DNA of 64,000 nucleotides from JAVKDP01 sp040222185 (GTDB lineage: Bacteria > Bacteroidota > Rhodothermia > Balneolales > Balneolaceae): positions 15,785 to 79,784 of the forward strand of contig JAVKDP010000025.1 of NCBI GenBank assembly GCA_040222185.1. Reading direction: 5' to 3'. The position numbers and the translations under genes are program-made. A model generated the notes under the pieces. That model was given only the letters and a program-made list of their open reading frames with translations, was not told where the DNA came from and did no database searches. Below are positions 57,955-64,000 of this stretch, piece after piece. How positions within the stretch are numbered: position 1 is the first letter of the stretch; each line of letters starts with the position of its first letter.

Positions 57955-58104
57955 GTCATCCCGAATTTTTTTGGAATGAAATTAATACAAAGGTTTAATC
58001 ATCTTTGATGCAGAAGATCCTTCGGAAGTAACCTCAGGATAACTTGTCATATAACAATATGTCATCCTCAGCGAAAGCGAAGAATCTTAGACATTAGGAT
58101 GACT
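57955..58104. repeat. Cluster of intergenic REP-like repeats
   Basis: The 186 bp spacer between the YiiX-like gene and the AP-superfamily gene contains AGATCCTTCGGAAGTAACCT (58014 on) and GTCATCCTCAGCGAAAGCGA (58061 on), with a shorter GTCATCC at 57955 and AGGATGAC ending at 58103. Both longer units recur, inverted, at 62535-62625. Confidence 0.75.
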
Positions 58105-58115
58105 TTTTTTATAAA

Positions 58116-59003
58116 TCAGATATACTTCAATATTACTTCCTTTACATCAACCAGACTATTTATTCCTGCAAATGTTTCTACACCTTCTCCTAGAACAAAT
58201 AAGGGAACATTATTTCGGGTATGCGTTTTTACAGAAAGGTCTTCCAGATTACCATGGTCACTGGTAATCACTAGTATATCTTCGCTTCGTTTATTTTTGA
58301 TGATATGTAATAGAAATTCATCCAGCGTTTTCAATACCCTTTGTGCATTCTCCAACTCTTTAGTGTGGCCCGCCTTATCTGTAAGGTAATATTCATACAG
58401 AACCAGGTCATAGTTGGGAACCACGCCAAGTAAACGTTCTGCTGCGTTCGTAGCTGTAATTTTTGGTATATCAATGTCAAGACGTTCACGCCAGGCATTT
58501 TGTACAATCTCCGCAGTTAATGCTTTTTCATTCCGTATCTCTTCAATGGAATTCAACTTCATTTCCGCACTTTTAGTCATCAATGTAGTACAGCTCCAAC
58601 GGTTCCTTCTTTCTGACAACTCAAAGAATACCGGGGGATAAGCATTCATAAAATATGGTTTCTTGCCTGCTTCTTTAGCGGCATGAAAAATACTATGCTC
58701 TTGTAATAAATACTTTATTCCTGAATGGGGATAGGGGCCAAAATGCTTTCCTATTACTTTTGAAGCATTTTCACCTGTAAATAAAGTTGTTTGACCTGTT
58801 CCGCTTTGAGGTAATCCTTCTATTTCTAAATTGGCATCAATGGCTTTATAAACCTGTTTAGAACTAATAATTGGCTCACCATCTTTACTAAAATTCTCCC
58901 CTGATAAGATCTGAAAGCTTTCATAGCTATCTGTGAAAAAAGGATTTTCACTTGAAGATTCTCCTATACCAACACCATCTATAAAAATGAAAATTACAGA
59001 CAA
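58116..59003 (-). CDS. Alkaline-phosphatase-superfamily metalloenzyme
   Basis: 295 residues. IFIFIDGVGIGE supplies the first metal Asp, SGTGQTTLFTGENA the presumed nucleophile Thr, EYYLTDKAGHT and ITSDHGNLEDLS the remaining metal ligands, and THTRNNVPLFVLG the final His. These motifs place it with phosphopentomutase and cofactor-independent phosphoglycerate mutase. Length is shorter than either of those, so the substrate is unassigned. Starts 1 bp after the dtd stop, suggesting a dtd-first operon. Confidence 0.85.
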   Translation of the reverse strand: MSVIFIFIDGVGIGESSSENPFFTDSYESFQILSGENFSKDGEPIISSKQVYKAIDANLEIEGLPQSGTGQTTLFTGENASKVIGKHFGPYPHSGIKYLLQEHSIFHAAKEAGKKPYFMNAYPPVFFELSERRNRWSCTTLMTKSAEMKLNSIEEIRNEKALTAEIVQNAWRERLDIDIPKITATNAAERLLGVVPNYDLVLYEYYLTDKAGHTKELENAQRVLKTLDEFLLHIIKNKRSEDILVITSDHGNLEDLSVKTHTRNNVPLFVLGEGVETFAGINSLVDVKEVILKYI

Positions 59004-59004
59004 A

Positions 59005-59445
59005 TCACTTCTCCAATATCAAGGTAACAGGACCATCGTTTACTAAACTCACATCCATCATTGCCCCGAATTTTCCGGTCTGAATCTCCAGGCTGGAATG
59101 ATCTCTGAAGTACTGAATCATATCCTCATACATCGGTTCTGCTATTTCCGGACGTGCTGCAGTTATATAGCTAGGCCGGGTTCCTTTTTTTGCATCTCCA
59201 TACAATGTAAACTGCGATACAACCAAAATTCCACCTTTCACATCAGTAACTGAAAGATTCATTTTATCCTCATTGTCTTCGAAAATGCGGAGTTTTAATA
59301 TCTTCTCACACATCCATTCCATCTGTTGCTTAGTATCTTCGGTATGCACCCCTACCAACAACAAAATTCCATGTTGAATTGCCCCCGTAATTTCATTTCC
59401 TACTTTAACTGAAGCCGATTTCACTCGCTGAACTACAACTTTCAT
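59005..59445 (-). CDS. dtd: D-aminoacyl-tRNA deacylase
   Basis: 146 residues. Frees tRNA from D-amino acids. VVQRVKSASVKVGNEITG, the catalytic region VVSQFTLYGDAKKGTRPSY and the cross-subunit Gly-cisPro motif in NDGPVTLILEK (usually NxGPVT). It is the leftmost minus-strand gene at the putative origin region. Confidence 0.96.
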   Translation of the reverse strand: MKVVVQRVKSASVKVGNEITGAIQHGILLLVGVHTEDTKQQMEWMCEKILKLRIFEDNEDKMNLSVTDVKGGILVVSQFTLYGDAKKGTRPSYITAARPEIAEPMYEDMIQYFRDHSSLEIQTGKFGAMMDVSLVNDGPVTLILEK

Positions 59446-59881
59446 GCGTATAATTTTGTGGATTACTATGTGGATATCAATTCCATAACATTGGGATAAC
59501 TAAATGGTCATGAAGTTGTACACAAGTTTCCACATTCCTGCGTTCAAATCAACATTCAAAAAGAATAACTTTAGATGTTAATTCAACCCTACTCTTTTTT
59601 ATGTGTGATCTAGGTACACCTGTTAACAACATTGTGGAAATTTGTGTAAGTACTATAAAGACAATACTCATTAATTAACATTTCTATCCACATAGTTTTG
59701 TCAAGCATTGTTTAAAAATATCAAAAATATGTTTTCCACATATCCACACGATCTACTACTAATAACAAGAGATAAAAATCTTGCTTTACTAGTCTAAGAA
59801 GCTGTGGAAAAGTATTGCAAAATCATCTCCAAAAAATTTTTGAAATAAGGTATATTTATAAAAGCTAAATGAGGAAAAGAA
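59446..59881. other. Candidate replication origin (oriC): DnaA-box cluster
   Basis: 436 bp without a gene, AT-rich. DnaA-box-like nonamers (TTWTNCACA or its complement) occur at 59457, 59469, 59526, 59633, 59684, 59732, 59740, 59803, with another at 59881 overlapping the next start codon. TTTTCCACA at 59732 and its complement at 59803 match the degenerate consensus exactly; the others differ by one base. Genes point away on both sides (dtd left, yfiT right), as at a bidirectional origin. An AT-rich tract (59815-59875) could be the unwinding region. There is no dnaA in the window. Confidence 0.72.
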
Positions 59882-60397
59882 GTGGATAAAAAATACCCTA
59901 TTGGAGACTTCGATTACGATCGAAATTTCGACATCAGTAATGCAAAAGAATACATTGATGAAATCAGAAGTTTTCCGTCAAAACTAAGAGCTGAAGTTGA
60001 AGGTTTATCTGATGAAATACTCAACACTCCTTACCGCGAAGGTGGATGGACGCTTCGCCAGGTAATCCATCATGTGGGAGATAGCCATATGAATGCTTTT
60101 GTAAGAGTAAAACTGGCTTTAACTGAAAACAATCCTACTATAAAGCCTTATGATGAAGCAGCCTGGGCAACACTGGCTGATTACGAAACAGTTTCAGTTG
60201 AAGATGGCATCAGTTTACTTGAAGTATTACATGCAAAATGGTGTGCTGTATTAGATAATATGACAGAAGAACAGTTTTCAAGAACCTTTCAGCACCCAGA
60301 ATCTGGTATTAATTACTCTCTTATTAATGCCACAGCTATGTATGCCTGGCATAGCAATCATCATTTAGCACATATCCAACTCATAACTAAATCATAA
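59882..60397 (+). CDS. YfiT/BstA-like DinB-fold metal-dependent hydrolase or thiol transferase
   Basis: 171 residues from a GTG start that lies inside a DnaA-box-like sequence. DinB four-helix fold with metal-binding His residues in GGWTLRQVIHHVGDSHMNAF and YAWHSNHHLAHI. The IGDFDYDRNFD start and overall length match Bacillus YfiT, a putative bacillithiol transferase. Followed 8 bp later by purM. Confidence 0.9.
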   Translation: MDKKYPIGDFDYDRNFDISNAKEYIDEIRSFPSKLRAEVEGLSDEILNTPYREGGWTLRQVIHHVGDSHMNAFVRVKLALTENNPTIKPYDEAAWATLADYETVSVEDGISLLEVLHAKWCAVLDNMTEEQFSRTFQHPESGINYSLINATAMYAWHSNHHLAHIQLITKS

Positions 60398-60405
60398 AAG
60401 CCCTG

Positions 60406-61410
60406 ATGGCTAAAAAGACATTTACCTATAAAGATTCCGGTGTAGATATTAAAGCCGGTGAAGAACTTGTGAACTCCATAAAAGGAGTGGTAAAAGAAAC
60501 TCATAGTGATGCAGTACTTTCCAATATCGGAGGATTTGGAGGATTCTTTCGTCCTGATTTAGGTGCTTTTAAGAAACCAGTTTTTGTGAGCTCGGTAGAT
60601 GGTGTTGGAACCAAACTGATAGTAGCTTTTAAAGCCGGAGTATATGATACAGTAGGCCAGGATTTGGTAAACCACTGTGTAAATGATATTGCTGTATGTG
60701 GAGCAACTCCGCTTTTCTTCCTGGATTACTTTTCGACCGGGAAGCTGGAGCAGAATGTAGGATTTGAAGTAATTAAGGGATTTGCAAAAGCCTGCAAGGA
60801 AACTGGTGTAGCGCTAATAGGTGGTGAAACTGCTGAAATGCCTGATATTTACGGCCCCGGAGAGTTTGATTTAGCAGGAACCATTGTAGGGATTGTGGAT
60901 GAAGACAAGGTAATTAATGGATCCGGAATAGAAAAAGGTGATGTATTGCTTGGATTTAAAAGTTCAGGATTACACACAAATGGATACTCACTAGCGCGGA
61001 ATGTGCTATTTAGTAAATATGAAGTACATGATTTCGTAGAAGAGTTGGGCTGTACTGTTGCTGAAGAACTATTGCAAGTTCATCGCCCTTACCTGGATTT
61101 AATTTCAGCATTAAAAGACCTGGAAGGAGTTAATGGATTTTCTCATATCACTGGTGGTGGAATGGTAGGTAATACCAAGCGAATTTTGCCAGAAGGTTTA
61201 GTATTAGATATTGACTGGGATGGTTGGGAACGCCCGGCGGTGTATAAATTGATCAAGGAAATTGGGAATGTACCCGAAGAAGATATGCAGGCTACTTTTA
61301 ACCTGGGAATAGGCCTGGTTACTGTGGTTTCCTCTTCAGCTGTAGATGCTGTAAAAGCAAAATGTGCTGAGCTCGGAGAAGAGGTGTTTGAAGTAGGAAG
61401 AGTGGTTTAG
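60406..61410 (+). CDS. purM: Phosphoribosylformylglycinamidine cyclo-ligase
   Basis: 334 residues. AIR synthetase, fifth step of purine synthesis. TYKDSGVDIKAGEELV, VSSVDGVGTKLIVAF, CVNDIAVCGATPLFFLDYFS, IGGETAEMPDIYGPGEFDLA, HTNGYSLAR and GFSHITGGGMVGNTKR are all canonical. Clear ATP and substrate loops. No other pur gene is adjacent. Confidence 0.98.
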   Translation: MAKKTFTYKDSGVDIKAGEELVNSIKGVVKETHSDAVLSNIGGFGGFFRPDLGAFKKPVFVSSVDGVGTKLIVAFKAGVYDTVGQDLVNHCVNDIAVCGATPLFFLDYFSTGKLEQNVGFEVIKGFAKACKETGVALIGGETAEMPDIYGPGEFDLAGTIVGIVDEDKVINGSGIEKGDVLLGFKSSGLHTNGYSLARNVLFSKYEVHDFVEELGCTVAEELLQVHRPYLDLISALKDLEGVNGFSHITGGGMVGNTKRILPEGLVLDIDWDGWERPAVYKLIKEIGNVPEEDMQATFNLGIGLVTVVSSSAVDAVKAKCAELGEEVFEVGRVV

Positions 61411-61438
61411 AGTTTAGGTATATAATGCACTGGTATTA

Positions 61439-61873
61439 TTAATCACTTTCACATTCCTTCTTTAAAGCTTCATTCATTTGTTCAAATCCCTGTTTCGTAT
61501 CCTTTAGTAATTTGGGCATGAACTGAACCAAAAACCCACTGAATATTTCACCATGTTCAAATTTTACTGAACTATTGGCTTGCTCAACTATTTTGAAATA
61601 ATGTTCACCATCAAAAATTCCTTTAACTGCGGCACTTCCCAGCCATCTGAGCTCTTTGTTGGTTTCAAAATTTAAGATCACAGGTTTAAATGTCATCAAT
61701 TTCCTGTTCGGAGGGATTATTTGTGTTACCAGCTTTTCCCCTACTATTTTTTTTCCACTAATGGATTTTATAAAGGGGTTCCAATTCGGATAGTCTTCAA
61801 ACTCAGTAAGTACCTTCCATACTCTTTCAGGAGTAGAGTTTATATGGATCTCTGTTTTTAGCTCTTTTGCCAT
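61439..61873 (-). CDS. SRPBCC (START/polyketide-cyclase-like) domain protein
   Basis: 144 residues. Starts KTEIHINSTPERVWKVLTEF, then EDYPNWNPFIKSISG, and ends with a long amphipathic helix (KDTKQGFEQMNEALKKECES). The helix-grip fold binds hydrophobic ligands in its cavity. Ligand unknown. No operon partner, converges on purM. Confidence 0.85.
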   Translation of the reverse strand: MAKELKTEIHINSTPERVWKVLTEFEDYPNWNPFIKSISGKKIVGEKLVTQIIPPNRKLMTFKPVILNFETNKELRWLGSAAVKGIFDGEHYFKIVEQANSSVKFEHGEIFSGFLVQFMPKLLKDTKQGFEQMNEALKKECESD

Positions 61874-62060
61874 TGAGTCTGTATTTATAAATGTGGGCAG
61901 CTGCTTTCATGCTTATAGATGATAAAGGCATGATGAATAAGTACAATTTTCAAGCGAATATCAATTTTCCTTTTTGTATACCTTGGACTTGTATTACTTT
62001 CCAAGTACAATTTATTTATTGATCTTTCTTACAACTGCGTAACTATAGAACAAATTTGAT

Positions 62061-62417
62061 ATGTTTTCACAAAGAGTATATATCCTATTTTTTGCTATAT
62101 CATTGTTATTCGTTACATGTACAGACTACTCTGAATGGCCAGAAAACGAAACTTCAGTTTTAGTTGATATATCACCAGATAAATCAAAAAAAATTGAGTT
62201 GATAACAAAGAAAGTAAGGGGCTTTTATTCAATATCTGTTACAGATGTTCTAAGTGGTGATATAAAAATTACCGATGAAGTTTTTGCTAGTCCAGGTTAT
62301 CATAAAAATGATATTAAAACATATTGGAGTAATCAGTCAGATACAGTTTTTATTGAAATAGATAATGATTTTGGTGACAATAACGTATTTAAAATCATAC
62401 CGTTAAATTTTCAGTAA
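62061..62417 (+). CDS. Small exported protein, possible lipoprotein
   Basis: 118 residues. The N-terminus (VYILFFAISLLFVTC) is hydrophobic and ends in a Cys at about residue 20, compatible with a weak lipobox. The rest looks like a small beta-sandwich (VLVDISPDKSKKIELITKKV). No family recognised. AT-rich compared with most genes in the window. Confidence 0.55.
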   Translation: MFSQRVYILFFAISLLFVTCTDYSEWPENETSVLVDISPDKSKKIELITKKVRGFYSISVTDVLSGDIKITDEVFASPGYHKNDIKTYWSNQSDTVFIEIDNDFGDNNVFKIIPLNFQ

Positions 62418-62466
62418 AAATAATTATCAGAATAGTCAGAAATTCAACTTACACTCCTGCGAAAAA

Positions 62467-62542
62467 CCATAATGCAGATGTAGTGAACGCAAAGCAAAGT
62501 GCGTTTATAGACGTTTAAGAGGTAGAACAATAAAGGTCATCC
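62467..62542. repeat. Direct repeat copy A
   Basis: Starts CCATAATGCAGATGTAGTGA. About 82% identical over 76 bp without gaps to copy B at 63885. With the REP pair that overlaps its end (62535 on) it fills most of the 322 bp gap between the small exported protein and the tail-fibre-like gene; nothing else is seen there. Confidence 0.78.
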
Positions 62543-62625
62543 TGAGGATACTTCCGAAGGATCTGCAAAGTTCATATAGAAAAGATAGCTCAACGTTAAG
62601 ATTCTTTGCTTTCGCTCAGAATGAC
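62535..62625. repeat. Inverted pair of REP-like units
   Basis: GTCATCCTGAGGATACTTCC (from 62536) and, at the other end, GCTTTCGCTCAGAATGAC (to 62625) are outward-facing ends of a REP-like pair with about 35 bp between. The same two units occur at 58014-58090 with the reverse geometry. The ends resemble common Bacteroidota intergenic repeats. Confidence 0.78.
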
Positions 62626-62739
62626 TGCTTTGTTTAATTTAGTTCCTTCGCATTTTAAAGGAATACAAAACAGAAGCTCTTTCTTCAATTACTTTTCTTT
62701 AATTCAGATAAGTAGCTCGATAAAATATAGTTACGATCT

Positions 62740-63741
62740 TTATTCTTTTTTAAGGTCAGATAATTCCTTTTTTAGTTCTCCATTTTCCTGCTCAAGTTGA
62801 CCTACACGTTTATTAATTTCGATCATATATAGTGTAAGTTCTTCTATTTTTTGAAGAAGTTTAGCATCCATTTCACCAAGGTTGATTCCTTTTTCAGTTA
62901 CTTCTGCTTTACTAGGTATTTCTGGCAAGTGCTTGTTTTCTGAAATATATGTTTCAACTTCTTCAAGTGTTCGCAAGTCATAATTGCTTTCAAATACAAA
63001 ATCTGGCCAGGGACTAGTATTTTCAACTTTCACTTCTTTTGAAGCAATGGTTCCATTAACAGCTAATTTATATCCAAAAGTATCAGCTGTACCAATACCA
63101 ACTGTCCCATCATGATTTATCCTCATACGCTCGACTTGCTGAGATTGAAAATTTGTTGTAAATGCAAGCCCTACATGTTCGGCCCAATCAGCTGTTAGTA
63201 TACCTCTAACTTCCGCTCGGTAGTTATAATTAAGGTCTCTATTAACAAATTTAATACTGCTTATTACTTGGTTCTTAGCCCCACCAGCACCTCCATAATA
63301 TGAACTAGAGGAGAGCCTTAACCCAGAGTTATCTCCTTTAACATGCAATAAATCTCCAGGAGAAGTAGTACTAATTCCAACATTACCAAGATGATCAATT
63401 GTCAGTCTTTCTGGGCTGGTATATGGTACTCTAATATGGAATTTACCTTGTTCATCCCCTGTACCTGAATATTGTGCAACTAAATCGACATGTAAATCTT
63501 TAGCCCCCGTTTCATGTGACCTGATACGAATTCCAGATTCACCCCCAGCGACTAGATTATTAATTCTAACTTGAGGAAATAAACTTGCCTCTACATGTAG
63601 AGGGGCGATGGGAGTTACACTTCCAATTCCGACATTTCCTTGATTGTAGTAAATAATCCCTGGTGTTGTTCCACTCCAGGTTTGAGCAATTGAGGATGTT
63701 GTTAAAAGAGCGAAAACCGTAAAAAGATATATCGACTTCAT
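62740..63741 (-). CDS. Exported tail-fibre-like/coiled-coil protein
   Basis: 333 residues. Signal peptide about 1-19 (LLTTSSIAQ). Repeats of NVGIGSVTPIAPLHVE / NVGISTTSPGDLLHVKG / TVGIGTADTFGYKLAVNG are like phage tail-fibre and YadA-type beta-helical units. The C-terminal 80 residues carry LEEVETYISENKHLPEIPS, then GINLGEMDAKLLQKIEELTL and a coiled coil. This architecture is frequent in Bacteroidota surface proteins. No T9SS sorting domain is visible and no phage genes adjoin it. Confidence 0.82.
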   Translation of the reverse strand: MKSIYLFTVFALLTTSSIAQTWSGTTPGIIYYNQGNVGIGSVTPIAPLHVEASLFPQVRINNLVAGGESGIRIRSHETGAKDLHVDLVAQYSGTGDEQGKFHIRVPYTSPERLTIDHLGNVGISTTSPGDLLHVKGDNSGLRLSSSSYYGGAGGAKNQVISSIKFVNRDLNYNYRAEVRGILTADWAEHVGLAFTTNFQSQQVERMRINHDGTVGIGTADTFGYKLAVNGTIASKEVKVENTSPWPDFVFESNYDLRTLEEVETYISENKHLPEIPSKAEVTEKGINLGEMDAKLLQKIEELTLYMIEINKRVGQLEQENGELKKELSDLKKE

Positions 63742-63884
63742 GATGAGTAAATTTTGGATTTGGTGCTGGTTATAAACAAGAGAATATGAAATAATGAATT
63801 CACTATATCCCTAGTAATTATATATGTATGCCAAATAAATGAAAGTACACCATGAATCACAATTTTCATTTTGTCTACCCTAAG

Positions 63885-63960
63885 CCATAATGCAGATGTA
63901 CTGAACACAAAGCAAAGAGATAATATAGATGTTTAATAGGTAGTGTAATAAAAGTAATCC
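63885..63960. repeat. Direct repeat copy B, followed by a further REP-like stretch
   Basis: Matches copy A (62467) in 62 of 76 positions. It is followed by AGAACTTGTTTCAGGATATT (63961 on), which resembles another intergenic repeat family. With copy A it brackets the tail-fibre-like gene. The rest of the 259 bp after that gene is otherwise empty. Confidence 0.72.
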
Positions 63961-64000
63961 AGAACTTGTTTCAGGATATTATGGTAAGACACAGAAAGTC

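Noticed and set aside
62740..63741. Prophage remnant
   Set aside because: Only a fibre-like repeat protein is present, with a signal peptide, and no integrase, capsid or tail genes lie around it.

Overview
This window looks like an origin-proximal chromosome segment from a marine, Gram-negative bacterium of the Balneolota/Rhodothermota branch of the Bacteroidota superphylum. The placement is inferred from four secreted proteins that end in a type IX secretion (T9SS, Por) sorting domain of the [10 protein letters not shown] kind, from a DUF4295 gene directly after rpmB-rpmG, from the general lack of strong Shine-Dalgarno sequences, and from an AT-leaning composition. No CRISPR array, insertion sequence, prophage or rRNA operon was seen.

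Layout. 1-9.8 kb: the 3' part of an Asp-box/T9SS secreted protein, a DUF4097 envelope protein, proline dehydrogenase, a membrane-anchored HExxH protein, and a run of plus-strand genes (YciI-like, iodotyrosine-deiodinase-like flavoprotein, TlpA-like thioredoxin, double VOC protein). 9.8-20.1 kb: a minus-strand block of three T9SS cargo proteins (including a metzincin protease) around a large propeller-type sensor kinase and its LuxR-type response regulator. 20.2-27.8 kb: tyrA, uvrB, a MarR regulator, the yqeY-cvpA-tyrS-xth operon and the rpmB-rpmG-DUF4295 operon. 28-36.3 kb: gyrB-gyrA, then mnmG-rsmG-WYL regulator and tRNA-Asp. 36.3-43.7 kb: glutathione peroxidase, an outer-membrane protein, a PhnP-like hydrolase, mannose-1-phosphate guanylyltransferase, a PhoR/PhoB-type pair, ruvC-ruvA and fabI. 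43.9-48.5 kb: ffh, rpsP, rimM, trmD, rplS, adk. 48.6-53.6 kb: the glycerol genes glpK-glpD-glpF with a DUF559 nuclease-like gene and palindromic repeats inserted. 53.7-64 kb: sialate O-acetylesterase, patatin, a permuted NlpC/P60 hydrolase, an alkaline-phosphatase-fold enzyme, dtd, a 436 bp non-coding region packed with DnaA-box-like sites, a YfiT/DinB protein, purM, and an AT-richer tail with intergenic repeats and an exported tail-fibre-like protein.

The most notable signals are: (1) at least nine DnaA-box-like nonamers between dtd and yfiT, at a point where genes diverge in both directions, which is a strong oriC candidate; (2) two identical 16 bp parS-like palindromes (one base off the canonical ParB site) inside the 5' part of rsmG; (3) a DUF559 (Vsr-like) nuclease gene next to an inverted pair of related palindromes, reminiscent of REP/RAYT systems; (4) a ribosomal protein S16 with about 200 extra acidic residues containing three 26-residue tandem repeats; (5) a nitroreductase-fold protein that keeps the Glu/Tyr/Lys substrate triad of iodotyrosine deiodinase. 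All family assignments come from reading the translated sequences; no database search was run.
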